From contig NZ_JAMGZK010000044.1 of assembly GCF_025564065.1 (NCBI RefSeq), forward strand, positions 119,706 through 183,705: 64,000 nucleotides of DNA. Reading direction: 5' to 3'. The position numbers and the translations under genes are program-made. Under the pieces are notes generated by a model. It ran no database searches and was not told where the DNA came from. It worked only from the letters and a program-made list of their open reading frames with translations. This document shows positions 18,573 through 26,219 of the stretch, in pieces; the first letter of the stretch is position 1, and every line of letters starts with the position of its first letter. Origin of the DNA: Silvania hatchlandensis. GTDB lineage: Bacteria > Pseudomonadota > Gammaproteobacteria > Enterobacterales > Enterobacteriaceae.

Positions 18573-19108
18573 ATGAAGTGTCAGTAAACTTTACATAAGC
18601 GTTTAACGGATATATTTAGCACCTTTAACGCGGCGAGCGTACTCAGGCGAAAAGGTTGTCAGGGCTTGTCCTGTGCGGGCTGGGTGCATGCTGCAGTCGT
18701 TATTCAGGGCGGTGGGATATTGAGAATCATCACAGATCTTAGCGGTTATTCACGCTTTTTTTATTATTGGCATGAGTTTGGATTTTTCCCGAATTATCCC
18801 ACGCTGATATTTATTGTTACAGAGGTTGTAATAACGAAGGACGCGATGAATAGTCGTGATTTAGATAAGTGGCATAATACGAAAGTATGATTTTTTCCTT
18901 TATCTATTTATTGTAAGGGAGGTTGTATCCAAATAAGAATAAGACAAAGGCATGAGTTTTCAATACGGCGGATAATAACAGCCCGGCAGTATAGCCTGGC
19001 TTTTACGGTTTCGCTTGGGGTGCGATGAGAATAAATTTTCGCGAATAAAGTAAAACCGTCGCGCGTTTACGGATTGATTTTCCCTGTTGCTAACCTGGAG
19101 TCACGATC

Positions 19109-19642
19109 ATGCGTAAATTCGTTACCGCCCGCCTGGCAATCCCGCTGCTTCTGTGCTTTTTACAGTCCCCGTCTGCCCTGGCGCTGGGCGATAATAATTC
19201 CGATAAGACCACGCCGGACTGCCCCCGCGGCCAGGTATATGACAGCGCGAGCAAGAAATGCGTGCCGGATAAGTCCGCGAACCTGAGCGACACCGACAAG
19301 ACTCATTACGCGTACCACCTGGCGAAAAAAGGTGAGTACCAGGCGGCCCTGAACCTGCTGGATAGCCTGAAAAACAGCAACACCGCCGAGGCGTGGAACT
19401 ATCGCGGCTACGCCACCCGCAAGCTGGGGCGCACGGACGAGGGCATTGGCTATTATCAGCGCGCGCTGGCGCTTAAGCCAGACTACGCCCAGGCCCGGGA
19501 ATATCTCGGCGAAGCCTGGATGGTAAAAGGCCGTCCCGATCTGGCCGGGGAGCAGCTCAAGGCGATTGCGGGCATCTGCGGCCAGGGCTGTGAAGAGTAC
19601 CAGGATTTGCAGGCGGCCATTAACGGCCATCCTGAATCCTGA
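19109..19642 (+). CDS. Periplasmic tetratricopeptide-repeat protein beside an ECF sigma gene
   Basis: A 177-residue protein with a clear Sec signal peptide (MRKFVTARLAIPLLLCFLQS, cleavage after SALA near residue 25). A short region with two cysteines follows (CPRGQVYDSASKKC). Then come about two to three TPR units at residues 60-150 (AWNYRGYATRKLGRTDEGI, YYQRALALKPDYAQAREYLG). TPR domains bind proteins, so a scaffold or sensing role in the periplasm is plausible, but no specific function is recognised. TGGAG lies 8 bases before the ATG. The gene ends inside or just before the sigma factor gene, and all three plus-strand genes are probably one transcript. Confidence 0.8.
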   Translation: MRKFVTARLAIPLLLCFLQSPSALALGDNNSDKTTPDCPRGQVYDSASKKCVPDKSANLSDTDKTHYAYHLAKKGEYQAALNLLDSLKNSNTAEAWNYRGYATRKLGRTDEGIGYYQRALALKPDYAQAREYLGEAWMVKGRPDLAGEQLKAIAGICGQGCEEYQDLQAAINGHPES

Positions 19643-20180
19643 ACCTGTTCATAAGGAGCTGAAAATCGCCACCCGCGACGTTCACCAGCAGCTTGCTGCT
19701 CATCTGACCCGCCTCTGGCGCTATGGGCTGGTTCTGTCGCGCAATCGCGAGATGGCCGAAGAGCTGGTGCAGGCAACCTGCGTTCGCGCGCTCGAAAAGG
19801 GTGCGCAGTACGCGCCAGGCACGCGCATCGACCGCTGGCTGTTTGCGATCCTGCATTCGATCTGGATCTCCGATCTGCGCGCACGGCGCGTGCGGATGGG
19901 GCAGGGTTTTGTCGACAGCGAGGATCTGCAGGCACCCGATACCGATGAGCAGGACGATAATCACCGGCGCTATCAGCAGATTATGCGCCGGGTGAACGCC
20001 CTGCCGGAGGCCCAGCGCAACACCCTCTTTCTGGTGTATGTCGAAGGTTTTACCTATCAGGAGGCGGCCGATACTCTGTCAGTGCCGATTGGCACGGTGA
20101 TGAGTCGGCTGGCAAGTGCGCGGGCCACACTGGCAAAAACAGTGGATGCCCCGCTATCCACCAAGGAGAGACGGGGATGA
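19590..20180 (+). CDS. ECF-type RNA polymerase sigma factor
   Basis: The protein carries sigma region 2 (LTRLWRYGLVLSRNREMAEE, then the WLFAILHSIWISDLRARR core-binding segment). After an acidic linker (DTDEQDD) comes region 4 with its helix-turn-helix (LPEAQRNTLFLVYVEGFTYQ, IGTVMSRLASARATL). This two-domain form without region 3 is the ECF (sigma-70 group 4) layout. The start is uncertain. GTG 19590 overlaps the TPR gene; TTG 19566 is also open. The best ribosome site, AAGGAG at 19653-19658, sits 6 bases before an ATC codon at 19665, which would give 171 residues, close to where the conserved part begins. The stop overlaps the next gene's ATG (ATGA). Target genes are unknown; the adjacent adhesins are the obvious candidates by position only. 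Confidence 0.85.
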   Translation: MKSTRICRRPLTAILNPEPVHKELKIATRDVHQQLAAHLTRLWRYGLVLSRNREMAEELVQATCVRALEKGAQYAPGTRIDRWLFAILHSIWISDLRARRVRMGQGFVDSEDLQAPDTDEQDDNHRRYQQIMRRVNALPEAQRNTLFLVYVEGFTYQEAADTLSVPIGTVMSRLASARATLAKTVDAPLSTKERRG

Positions 20181-20977
20181 ACACACTCCGCTTTACCCCC
20201 CCTTATGACGATGAAGCCATCGTGGCCTGGCTGGACGGGCAAATGACGGAGGCTGACGCCCGGCAGTTTTCGCGCCTGCTGCGCAGCGAGGAGATCCTCG
20301 CCGGGCGTACCGCCGAACTGATGAAAAGCAATCAGGACTATCAACATGCCTTTGCGCCGCTGCTGGATGAGGCGCCTGATGCGCGGATGCTCGCCCGGCT
20401 GGATGCCCATCTTGCCGGGGCAGTGGCAGTGCGGCCGGGGGTCAGCCGCCGGGCGCTGATTGCCGCCTCGGTGGCGTTTCTGCTGACCGGCGTTGGGATC
20501 GGGTATCTGGCACGCCCGGGAGTGGACGACGGTATAGAAGCGCTACACGAAGACGCCAGCATTCGTGACCTGGAGGCGCACTACATGTCGCTCTACAGCG
20601 GTGAAACGCTGCTCGACGTCGACAGCTCGCCGTCGGTGCTGCGCCGCGGTCTGGCCCGCCTCGTCGGGGATATGGGTTTGCAGCTGCAGGAAAGCCAGCT
20701 GGTGTTAGCGGGAAGTGAGCTGAAGATGGTGCGCATTCTGCGCTATGAAAGTACCCCCATTGCCCAGATTGCGTGGAACCATGCCGACTACGGTCCGATG
20801 GCGCTGTGCGTGTCGGCGCACAAGCAGGGGGGCGGCAGTGCCATCAGCAGCGAGCAGCGCTATGGGATGAATATCGTCTGGTGGCGCAGCCCGCAGTATC
20901 AGTACGTCCTGATTGCCCGCACTCCGGTCGCGCAGCTGCAGGCGACCGCCCGTCAACTGCAGGCCGCGCTGTCATAG
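20177..20977 (+). CDS. Membrane anti-sigma factor partner of the ECF sigma
   Basis: A 266-residue protein. Its N-terminal 85 residues or so form a helical anti-sigma-like domain (DEAIVAWLDGQMTEADARQF). One membrane segment lies near residues 90-110 (RRALIAASVAFLLTGVGIGY), followed by a periplasmic domain of about 150 residues. The HxxxCxxC motif of zinc-dependent anti-sigma factors is absent. It is translationally coupled to the sigma gene by a 4-base overlap, the standard arrangement for a sigma/anti-sigma pair. Its last 6 bases overlap the end of the convergent yceI-like gene. The inducing signal is not visible in the sequence. Confidence 0.8.
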   Translation: MNTLRFTPPYDDEAIVAWLDGQMTEADARQFSRLLRSEEILAGRTAELMKSNQDYQHAFAPLLDEAPDARMLARLDAHLAGAVAVRPGVSRRALIAASVAFLLTGVGIGYLARPGVDDGIEALHEDASIRDLEAHYMSLYSGETLLDVDSSPSVLRRGLARLVGDMGLQLQESQLVLAGSELKMVRILRYESTPIAQIAWNHADYGPMALCVSAHKQGGGSAISSEQRYGMNIVWWRSPQYQYVLIARTPVAQLQATARQLQAALS

Positions 20978-21532
20978 TGCGACAGCCGTTTTGGCCTTAA
21001 TGGCGATCGAAATGGCGATCCGATCGTCCACCACCAGCGCAAAGCGATCCATTTTGTAAGCCGCGCGCGAGATGGCGGTGGTGGCATGCAGGGCGATCGG
21101 CCCTGCCGACTGGCGATCGAGCGTGGCCTCAAGGATCACCGGGCGGGTGAGATCCCGGACCGCAAGGGTGCCAAAGGCGCGGTAACGATCCTCCCCGAGC
21201 TTTACCACCCGGGTGCTGGTAAAGGTGATATGCGGGTAGCGCTGCGCATCAAAAAACATCTCGCTTTTCAGCTGCCAGGTGAGCAGGTTATTCGAGGCCT
21301 TGAGGGTGGCGACCGGGATTTGTACGTTGATACGATCGGCAAATTCATTGTCGGGATCGAGCGTCACCGCCCCCGTCACCCCGCTCAGATTCGCCCACGA
21401 CAGAATGCCGCCAAACGCATGCCATGATAGTCGGATGGCCGTCTTATCCGTCTCGATAGTCCAGGTGGTCGGCACGGCATGGACCAGGGGGCAGAACAGC
21501 GTCGCGACCAGCAGGACAAAAGGGCGCAGCAT
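20972..21532 (-). CDS. YceI-family periplasmic lipid-binding protein
   Basis: A secreted protein of 186 residues with a signal peptide (MLRPFVLLVATLFCPLVHA) and a YceI-like lipocalin-type barrel. Features include WTIETDKTAIRLSWHAFGG, a DADNEF-like stretch (TLDPDNEFADRINVQIP), the KSEMFFDAQRYPHITFTST segment typical of the family, and the late GTLAVRDLTRPV strand. Family members bind polyisoprenoid or other lipids in the periplasm; the ligand here is unknown. ATG 21532 follows GGAGAG; an upstream in-frame ATG at 21547 overlaps that site and is less likely. It is convergent with the anti-sigma gene. Confidence 0.85.
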   Translation of the reverse strand: MLRPFVLLVATLFCPLVHAVPTTWTIETDKTAIRLSWHAFGGILSWANLSGVTGAVTLDPDNEFADRINVQIPVATLKASNNLLTWQLKSEMFFDAQRYPHITFTSTRVVKLGEDRYRAFGTLAVRDLTRPVILEATLDRQSAGPIALHATTAISRAAYKMDRFALVVDDRIAISIAIKAKTAVAL

Positions 21533-21711
21533 AGGGTGACTCTCCATACCACAGGTAAAACGTTAACGTTCGAGGGTGCTGGTTTATTCGACGTGGGTTG
21601 CTGTGAAGTAAGCGTAGAAAAGTGGCAGGGAGTCGGCAAGAGAGTTGTTATTGCAGGGGTTGTGGTGAGTTCACAGTTTTGCTAAATCACCGGGCAGGCA
21701 GAAAGAGATTA

Positions 21712-21737
21712 AGGCCAGCGTCGTACGGCGCCGGCCT
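21712..21737 (-). terminator. Hairpin downstream of the ymgB homologue
   Basis: AGGCCAGCG and CGGCGCCGGCCT can form an imperfect stem. On the minus strand it is followed by a weak T-rich run (TTAATCTCTTT). It probably ends the ycgZ-ymgAB transcript. Confidence 0.35.
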
Positions 21738-21753
21738 GCCCCAGAAACGCCGG

Positions 21754-22032
21754 TTACATATCGTCGCGGGTAAAGCCAACCACAATCTCCAGCGTATTGC
21801 GGATGATATCTGCTGCTGCGGGATCGGGGGTGACTTCCAGGGCGTGGATCAACTGCAGAATAATTTCTTTATTCGACACGTTATCGCCGCAGAGCAAAAT
21901 ACATCTGATGGCTGCGCCTAATACCGCCGCTTCATCAGATAAGGACGCACCAGCGGTGCGAAAGTGTTTTGCCAGAGCCTGGTCATGCAGTGCGTCAAAT
22001 TTATAACTGTGCTGTGCAATGTCTTTGTTCAT
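21754..22032 (-). CDS. ymgB: YmgB/AriR-family connector protein
   Basis: A 92-residue homologue of E. coli AriR (YmgB), a small dimeric helical protein that affects biofilm formation and acid resistance through the Rcs system. Shared features are the AVLGAAIRCILLCGDNVSNK core, the IILQLIHALE helix, and the C-terminal RNTLEIVVGFTRDDM that parallels the E. coli end. ATG 22032 is chosen over GTG 22041 because GGTGA is well spaced before it. It is the last gene of the three-gene group; no ymgC follows. Confidence 0.85.
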   Translation of the reverse strand: MNKDIAQHSYKFDALHDQALAKHFRTAGASLSDEAAVLGAAIRCILLCGDNVSNKEIILQLIHALEVTPDPAAADIIRNTLEIVVGFTRDDM

Positions 22033-22052
22033 CTTATTCACCAGAATAAAAA

Positions 22053-22364
22053 TTAATGTTTTTTGTCAGCGCGTTGTTGGCTATTTTTGGTCATGAGATG
22101 GTGCATATTATCAATGCTGTAGTTGCCCCTTATCTCTGCATGGTTACTGGCGTGTCCGGAAGTACGTTGTTCAATTTCGGCCACCGCCGCAGCAAGCGCC
22201 GTCTGTCTTTCAGGATCGCTTTCGCTTAGCGCCATGGCACGCAGCTTGCTGGCCAGCGCCTTGAAATTAATGGGCCCATTGTTTTTTAAAATTAACAATA
22301 CGGCTTCGCCAATAAGATCATCTTTCAGTTTTTCAGGTTTCGTTCTGTGCATAACTGTTCTCAT
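22053..22364 (-). CDS. ymgA: YmgA-family connector protein
   Basis: A 103-residue protein whose centre (LIGEAVLLILKNNGPINFKA, then RAMALSESDPERQTALAAAV) matches E. coli YmgA in layout and several positions. Its place between ycgZ and ymgB homologues agrees. YmgA acts with YmgB on the RcsC/RcsB phosphorelay in E. coli. The polar C-terminal tail (MTKNSQQRADKKH) is divergent. The start could also be the ATG at 22352. Confidence 0.75.
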   Translation of the reverse strand: MRTVMHRTKPEKLKDDLIGEAVLLILKNNGPINFKALASKLRAMALSESDPERQTALAAAVAEIEQRTSGHASNHAEIRGNYSIDNMHHLMTKNSQQRADKKH

Positions 22365-22488
22365 ACTGCTGAGGGGAGGCCGGGCTCACCGCAGCATGTT
22401 ATCAGTAATATTTTTAAGCCAGCCGTCGGGTCCGAGCCGGCGCGTATCAATATACTGACTGATGTAAGCTATGGAAGTTCGGTTGTCT

Positions 22489-22728
22489 TTATCGTTCAAA
22501 AAACAAACCAATCAATTCATTGTAATGAGCAATCTCTTCCTCGTTTTCAGTCAGTTCCACCCGGTGCAGCAACTTCGTGCAAATGCTCAGTCGGCTCAGG
22601 CTCCGTCCTTCCTTCAGAATTTCACTCACAATCACGCCCAGCGTCTCCTGTTGCGTAGGCATGCTGGCTTTATTGAAGTAGGCCGAGATGGCCATGGCTG
22701 AACTCTGGTGCGAACCGTTATGTCGCAT
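22489..22728 (-). CDS. ycgZ: YcgZ-family connector protein
   Basis: A 79-residue homologue of E. coli YcgZ. The matching stretch runs from SSAMAISAYFNKASMPTQQE through VSEILKEGRSLSRLSICTKL to HYNELIGLFFE. In E. coli it is the first gene of the ycgZ-ymgABC operon, repressed by BluR and relieved by the blue-light protein BluF, and it lowers curli and raises colanic acid through Rcs. CCGGAG lies 6 bases before the ATG. No bluR or bluF gene is in the window. Confidence 0.85.
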   Translation of the reverse strand: MRHNGSHQSSAMAISAYFNKASMPTQQETLGVIVSEILKEGRSLSRLSICTKLLHRVELTENEEEIAHYNELIGLFFER

Positions 22729-22767
22729 AGTGACTCCGGATGGGTAGGTTTAAATTATTGATAAAAA

Positions 22768-22807
22768 AATATACGAAAAGGTTAAAGTTGTACATGAATC
22801 TTGTACA
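22768..22807 (-). promoter_or_regulatory. Candidate ycgZ promoter with paired TGTACA operator
   Basis: Two TGTACA half-sites (22789-22794 and 22802-22807) are separated by 7 bases, forming a dyad. A TATATT -10-like box lies at 22773-22768 on the minus strand, about 40 bases before ycgZ. A MerR-type regulator such as BluR could bind here; that is inference from the E. coli operon. Confidence 0.45.
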
Positions 22808-22942
22808 GAAATGTCCGAATACGTAACAAAACCGTGTTATCTGGTGAAGTAATGCACAAAATCTGCGTCAGGAAAGGCTTTTCAGGCAGCAATGTGTACA
22901 GGTTTGTCGTGCAGGTAAGGGGCTGGAGCAAAAAACGCCAGA

Positions 22943-23012
22943 AGGCGCTGCGCTTATCTGGTCTACGGGGATGCGGCTTATGGGTTTGCCAGACCGGGCA
23001 AGCGCAGCGCCC
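22943..23012. repeat. REP/BIME-like inverted repeat after the exporter operon
   Basis: GGCGCTGCGCTT (22944-22955) and AAGCGCAGCGCC (23000-23011) are perfect inverse complements. They flank GC-rich sequence resembling enterobacterial REP elements (TTATCTGGTCTAC, TTTGCCAGACCGGGC). It lies 46 bases past the stop of the adaptor gene, where such elements often shield transcript ends. Confidence 0.6.
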
Positions 23013-23057
23013 CCGGCATGCCCTTCTGCCAGGTCGCGCTGCAACGTTTCGGTGGGA

Positions 23058-24395
23058 TTAAATCTCTTTAAACGCCAGCTCCAGCCGGGCCAGCAGGGGT
23101 TTGAACAGGTAGCTCAGGAAGGTGCGTTCCCCGGTTTTGATGGTTACGCTGGCGGGCATCCCGGCTTTGATCTTGTAATCCCCTAACAGATGCACCCCTT
23201 CGGCGGAGACCTGTACTTCGGCCAGGTAGTACGGTTGCTGGGTGACTTTATCGGTTAAGCGGTCTGCCGAGACCGTCAGCACCCGGGCGGGGACCGACGG
23301 GAGCAGGGCGTGGTTGAGGGCCGGGAACAGTACGTCGACCGTCAGCCCTGGGGCCAGCTTGTCGATGGCCTGTACCGGGATTTTGGCGTCGATTTGCAGC
23401 GGCTGGCCGGCGGCAACGATATCCATTAAATGCTCGCCCGGCTGAATGATCCCGCCCACGGTGCTGACTTTGACATCCAGCACGATCCCGTCGATAGGGG
23501 AGCGGATCACCGTGTTATCCAGCTCATGCCGGGTCGACATTAGCTCGTCCTCCAGCATCGCCACCTCTTTTTGCTTCAGGGTCAATTCCGACTCCACTTC
23601 GCGCAGGTACTGGTGCTGCACCTGATAGGCTTTGATCCGCAGTTCATTCTGCTGCGACTTGAGCCTGGCGATGTTGAGAATATCCTCGGAGACGGTGCTG
23701 GATATTTCAGCGGCCTCGCGCTCCAGCACCATTAGCTGGGCCTTGGGGTAGTAGTTTTTCTCGGTCAGCGCCCGGATGGCCCCCAGCTCTTTATTAATCA
23801 GAGTGAACTGATGCTCGCGATAACCTTTTATTTTATTCAGGTTCCCGGTCTGTTCGGTCAGGCCATCCAGCGACTCCTCGATCATCGAGATCTCATCCTG
23901 AATGTTTTTGCGGCGCGTCTCGAACAGCCTGGTCTGCAGCTGCTGGCTCTCTGCCAGCCGCTTATTGCTGGCAAAGTTTTTGCTCAGCGTGTCGCTAAAG
24001 GTGATGGCGTCCGCCCCGTTGCGCTCCGCCAGCAGGCGGTCTTCGCTGGTTTTGGCAGAGATAAACTGCGCGCTCAGGGCGCTGTAGCGCATGTCGAGCT
24101 GCAGGGTATCCAGGCGCATCAGCACCTGGTTCTTTTTCACCACTTCGCCCTCTTTCATATAGATATCGGTGACCCGGCCGCCGCTTAAGTGCTGGATGGT
24201 TTTACGGTTGCTCGACACGGTGACGGTGCCCTCGGCCACCACCCCGGCATCCAGCGGCGCTTTGCCTGCCCACAGTAAGAACCCGCCCACGGCGATCAGG
24301 ATAACGATCGTGCCGCGAATCAGCGGCGGCCAGATATTGATATCCACGCCGTCACCGTCGGGCATCGCAGGGCTGTTGTTGTTCTTTTTCATCAT
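23058..24395 (-). CDS. Type I secretion membrane-fusion protein, HlyD/PrtE family
   Basis: The 445-residue periplasmic adaptor links the inner-membrane ABC exporter to an outer-membrane TolC-type channel. One membrane segment lies at residues 27-43 (RGTIVILIAVGGFLLW). A biotinyl-lipoyl half follows (VVAEGTVTVSSNRKTIQHLS, EGEVVKKNQVLMRLDT). Long coiled-coil helices run over about residues 95-280, and a beta-barrel part ends the protein (VIRSPIDGIVLDVKVSTVGG, IQPGEHLMDIV). The start overlaps the exporter stop (ATGATG/TGA), so the two are translationally coupled. It is the last gene of the peroxidase-exporter-adaptor operon. Confidence 0.9.
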   Translation of the reverse strand: MMKKNNNSPAMPDGDGVDINIWPPLIRGTIVILIAVGGFLLWAGKAPLDAGVVAEGTVTVSSNRKTIQHLSGGRVTDIYMKEGEVVKKNQVLMRLDTLQLDMRYSALSAQFISAKTSEDRLLAERNGADAITFSDTLSKNFASNKRLAESQQLQTRLFETRRKNIQDEISMIEESLDGLTEQTGNLNKIKGYREHQFTLINKELGAIRALTEKNYYPKAQLMVLEREAAEISSTVSEDILNIARLKSQQNELRIKAYQVQHQYLREVESELTLKQKEVAMLEDELMSTRHELDNTVIRSPIDGIVLDVKVSTVGGIIQPGEHLMDIVAAGQPLQIDAKIPVQAIDKLAPGLTVDVLFPALNHALLPSVPARVLTVSADRLTDKVTQQPYYLAEVQVSAEGVHLLGDYKIKAGMPASVTIKTGERTFLSYLFKPLLARLELAFKEI

Positions 24396-26167
24396 AATGC
24401 CTCTCGTTGGGGTTCGTGGCTGACGGAAGGGGCGTTGTCGGCCGCCAGTGCATCGGCAGCGGCGGCGGTCGGCACGGATTTGAGCATGTTGGCCTGGCGC
24501 AGGTTGGCAAACACCTGCTCGCGCGGGCCGAACGCCTGGACGGCGCCTTCGTTAATCAGCAGGACTTTGTTGACCACGCCCAGCAGGGTTGGGCGATGGG
24601 AAATCAACACCACGGTTTGCCCTTGTGTGCGCAGGGTGGTGATTGCTTTGATAAGGGCCATCTCGCCGATGTCGTCGAGGTTGGCATTCGGCTCATCGAG
24701 GACGATAAAGGCCGGATTGTTGTACACCGCCCGCGCCAGGCCGATGCGCTGGCGCTGGCCGCCGGAGAGCTGATAACCCCCCATCCCGAGCGGGGTGTCG
24801 TAGCCCTGCGGCAGGCGCAGGATCATCTCGTGAACCCCGGCCAGATGCGCGGCGGCCACGATAAGCTCGCTGTCGGCGTGACCAAAGCGGGAGATGTTCT
24901 GGGCGATGCTGCCGTCAAACAGCTCCACATCCTGCGGGAGATAGCCGATGGACGGGCCAAGCAGGACTTTATCCCACTGGCAAATGTCTGCTCCATCGAT
25001 CCGCACCTTGCCGGATAACGGATGCCAGACGCCGACCAGCAGCTTCGCCAGCGAGCTTTTACCCGAGGCGGAAGGGCCGATGATCCCCAGCACTTCGCCC
25101 TGTTCGAGCTGGAAGGAGATATTGCGCAGCGTGGCGGCTTTCTGGCCCGGAGGGGCGGCGAAGATCCCTTCGACGCTGATGTTGCCTTTCGGCGTTGGCA
25201 GGGTCAGCACCTCTTTGGTGCCCGGATACTCCTGCAGCAGCCTGGTTAACTGGTGCCAGGCGCTGCGGAACTGGACGAACTGCTTCCAGCTGCTGATCAC
25301 CTGTTCCACCGGGCTCAGCACCCGACCGAGGATAATCGAGGAGGCGATCATCAGCCCGGGGGTGATCTCCCCGGCGATGACCAGCAATGCCCCCGCACCC
25401 AGCGCCACGGACTGCAGCAGGACTCGCACAAAGCGGCTCAGGCTACTGAGGACCGAGGTTTTATCCGCAATCTGGGTTTGCAGCACCATCACTTTGCTGT
25501 GCTGCTCCAGCCAGTGCTGCTTCAGGGTGCCGAGCATCCCCATCGCTTCGATGGTGTCGGCATTCTGCAGCTGCTTATTCAGCCGGGTGGTGTTGTGTAC
25601 GCTTAATTCATGTGCCTGCTGAATCGGCGATTTGGTGGCGAGTTCCGTTATCAGGGTCAGGAAAAACAGGACGAGAATCCCCCCGAGCGATAAATACCCC
25701 AGCAGAGGATGCACCAGGAAGGCAATCAGTAAATAGAAGGGCGTCCAGGGGATATCCAGCAGGGCAAATAAACTGTTGCCGGAAAGCACCTGCCGTATTT
25801 GCCCCAGCTCGTTCAGCGCCTGCGCCGGGTTATTATCCCCCGTCGCCGTTTTACGCTTAAAAGCGGCGCTGAAGACCAGCTGATTTAATTTCACATCCAG
25901 ACGGTTGCCGAGCCGGGTCATCACGCTGGCGCGGGCAAACTCAATCATCCCGATGACAATGTATATCCCAACGATCAGTAACGTTAACATCAGCAGGGTA
26001 GTGGTGTTCTGGCTGGCCAGAACCCGGTCGTACACCTGCAGCATATAGATTGCCGGCGCCAGCATAAGTAGATTTATCACGCTGCTAAAAAACAGCAGCA
26101 TCATAAAAGCAGGTCTGGTTCCCTTCAGGGCTTTTTTCAGTTCTGTCGACTTATACTGGCGCGGCAT
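24392..26167 (-). CDS. Type I secretion ABC exporter, PrtD/AprD family
   Basis: A 591-residue fused permease-ATPase. The N-terminal 320 residues or so hold the transmembrane domain (VINLLMLAPAIYMLQVYDRV is the family hallmark). The ATPase domain has Walker A GPSASGKSS near residue 363, signature LSGGQRQRIGLARA near 467, Walker B FIVLDEPNA near 487, and the H-loop SHRPT. It lacks the N-terminal C39 peptidase or C39-like domain, as in exporters of proteases, lipases and RTX proteins with uncleaved C-terminal signals. The gene lies 52 bases after the RTX peroxidase gene, its most likely substrate. Export of the Bap adhesins by it cannot be excluded. Confidence 0.92.
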   Translation of the reverse strand: MPRQYKSTELKKALKGTRPAFMMLLFFSSVINLLMLAPAIYMLQVYDRVLASQNTTTLLMLTLLIVGIYIVIGMIEFARASVMTRLGNRLDVKLNQLVFSAAFKRKTATGDNNPAQALNELGQIRQVLSGNSLFALLDIPWTPFYLLIAFLVHPLLGYLSLGGILVLFFLTLITELATKSPIQQAHELSVHNTTRLNKQLQNADTIEAMGMLGTLKQHWLEQHSKVMVLQTQIADKTSVLSSLSRFVRVLLQSVALGAGALLVIAGEITPGLMIASSIILGRVLSPVEQVISSWKQFVQFRSAWHQLTRLLQEYPGTKEVLTLPTPKGNISVEGIFAAPPGQKAATLRNISFQLEQGEVLGIIGPSASGKSSLAKLLVGVWHPLSGKVRIDGADICQWDKVLLGPSIGYLPQDVELFDGSIAQNISRFGHADSELIVAAAHLAGVHEMILRLPQGYDTPLGMGGYQLSGGQRQRIGLARAVYNNPAFIVLDEPNANLDDIGEMALIKAITTLRTQGQTVVLISHRPTLLGVVNKVLLINEGAVQAFGPREQVFANLRQANMLKSVPTAAAADALAADNAPSVSHEPQREAL

Positions 26168-26219
26168 GGTGTGCTCCTTATTACATCAATAAAGTAGTGT
26201 TTTTATTCCCGATTCACCG

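Noticed and set aside
18666..18890. A 74-codon plus-strand frame between the mini adhesin and the TPR gene
   Set aside because: No ribosome site, no recognisable features, and it lies in AT-rich upstream sequence.
22801..23061. An 86-codon plus-strand frame over the REP-like element
   Set aside because: It runs through an inverted repeat and the ycgZ promoter region and has no coding character.
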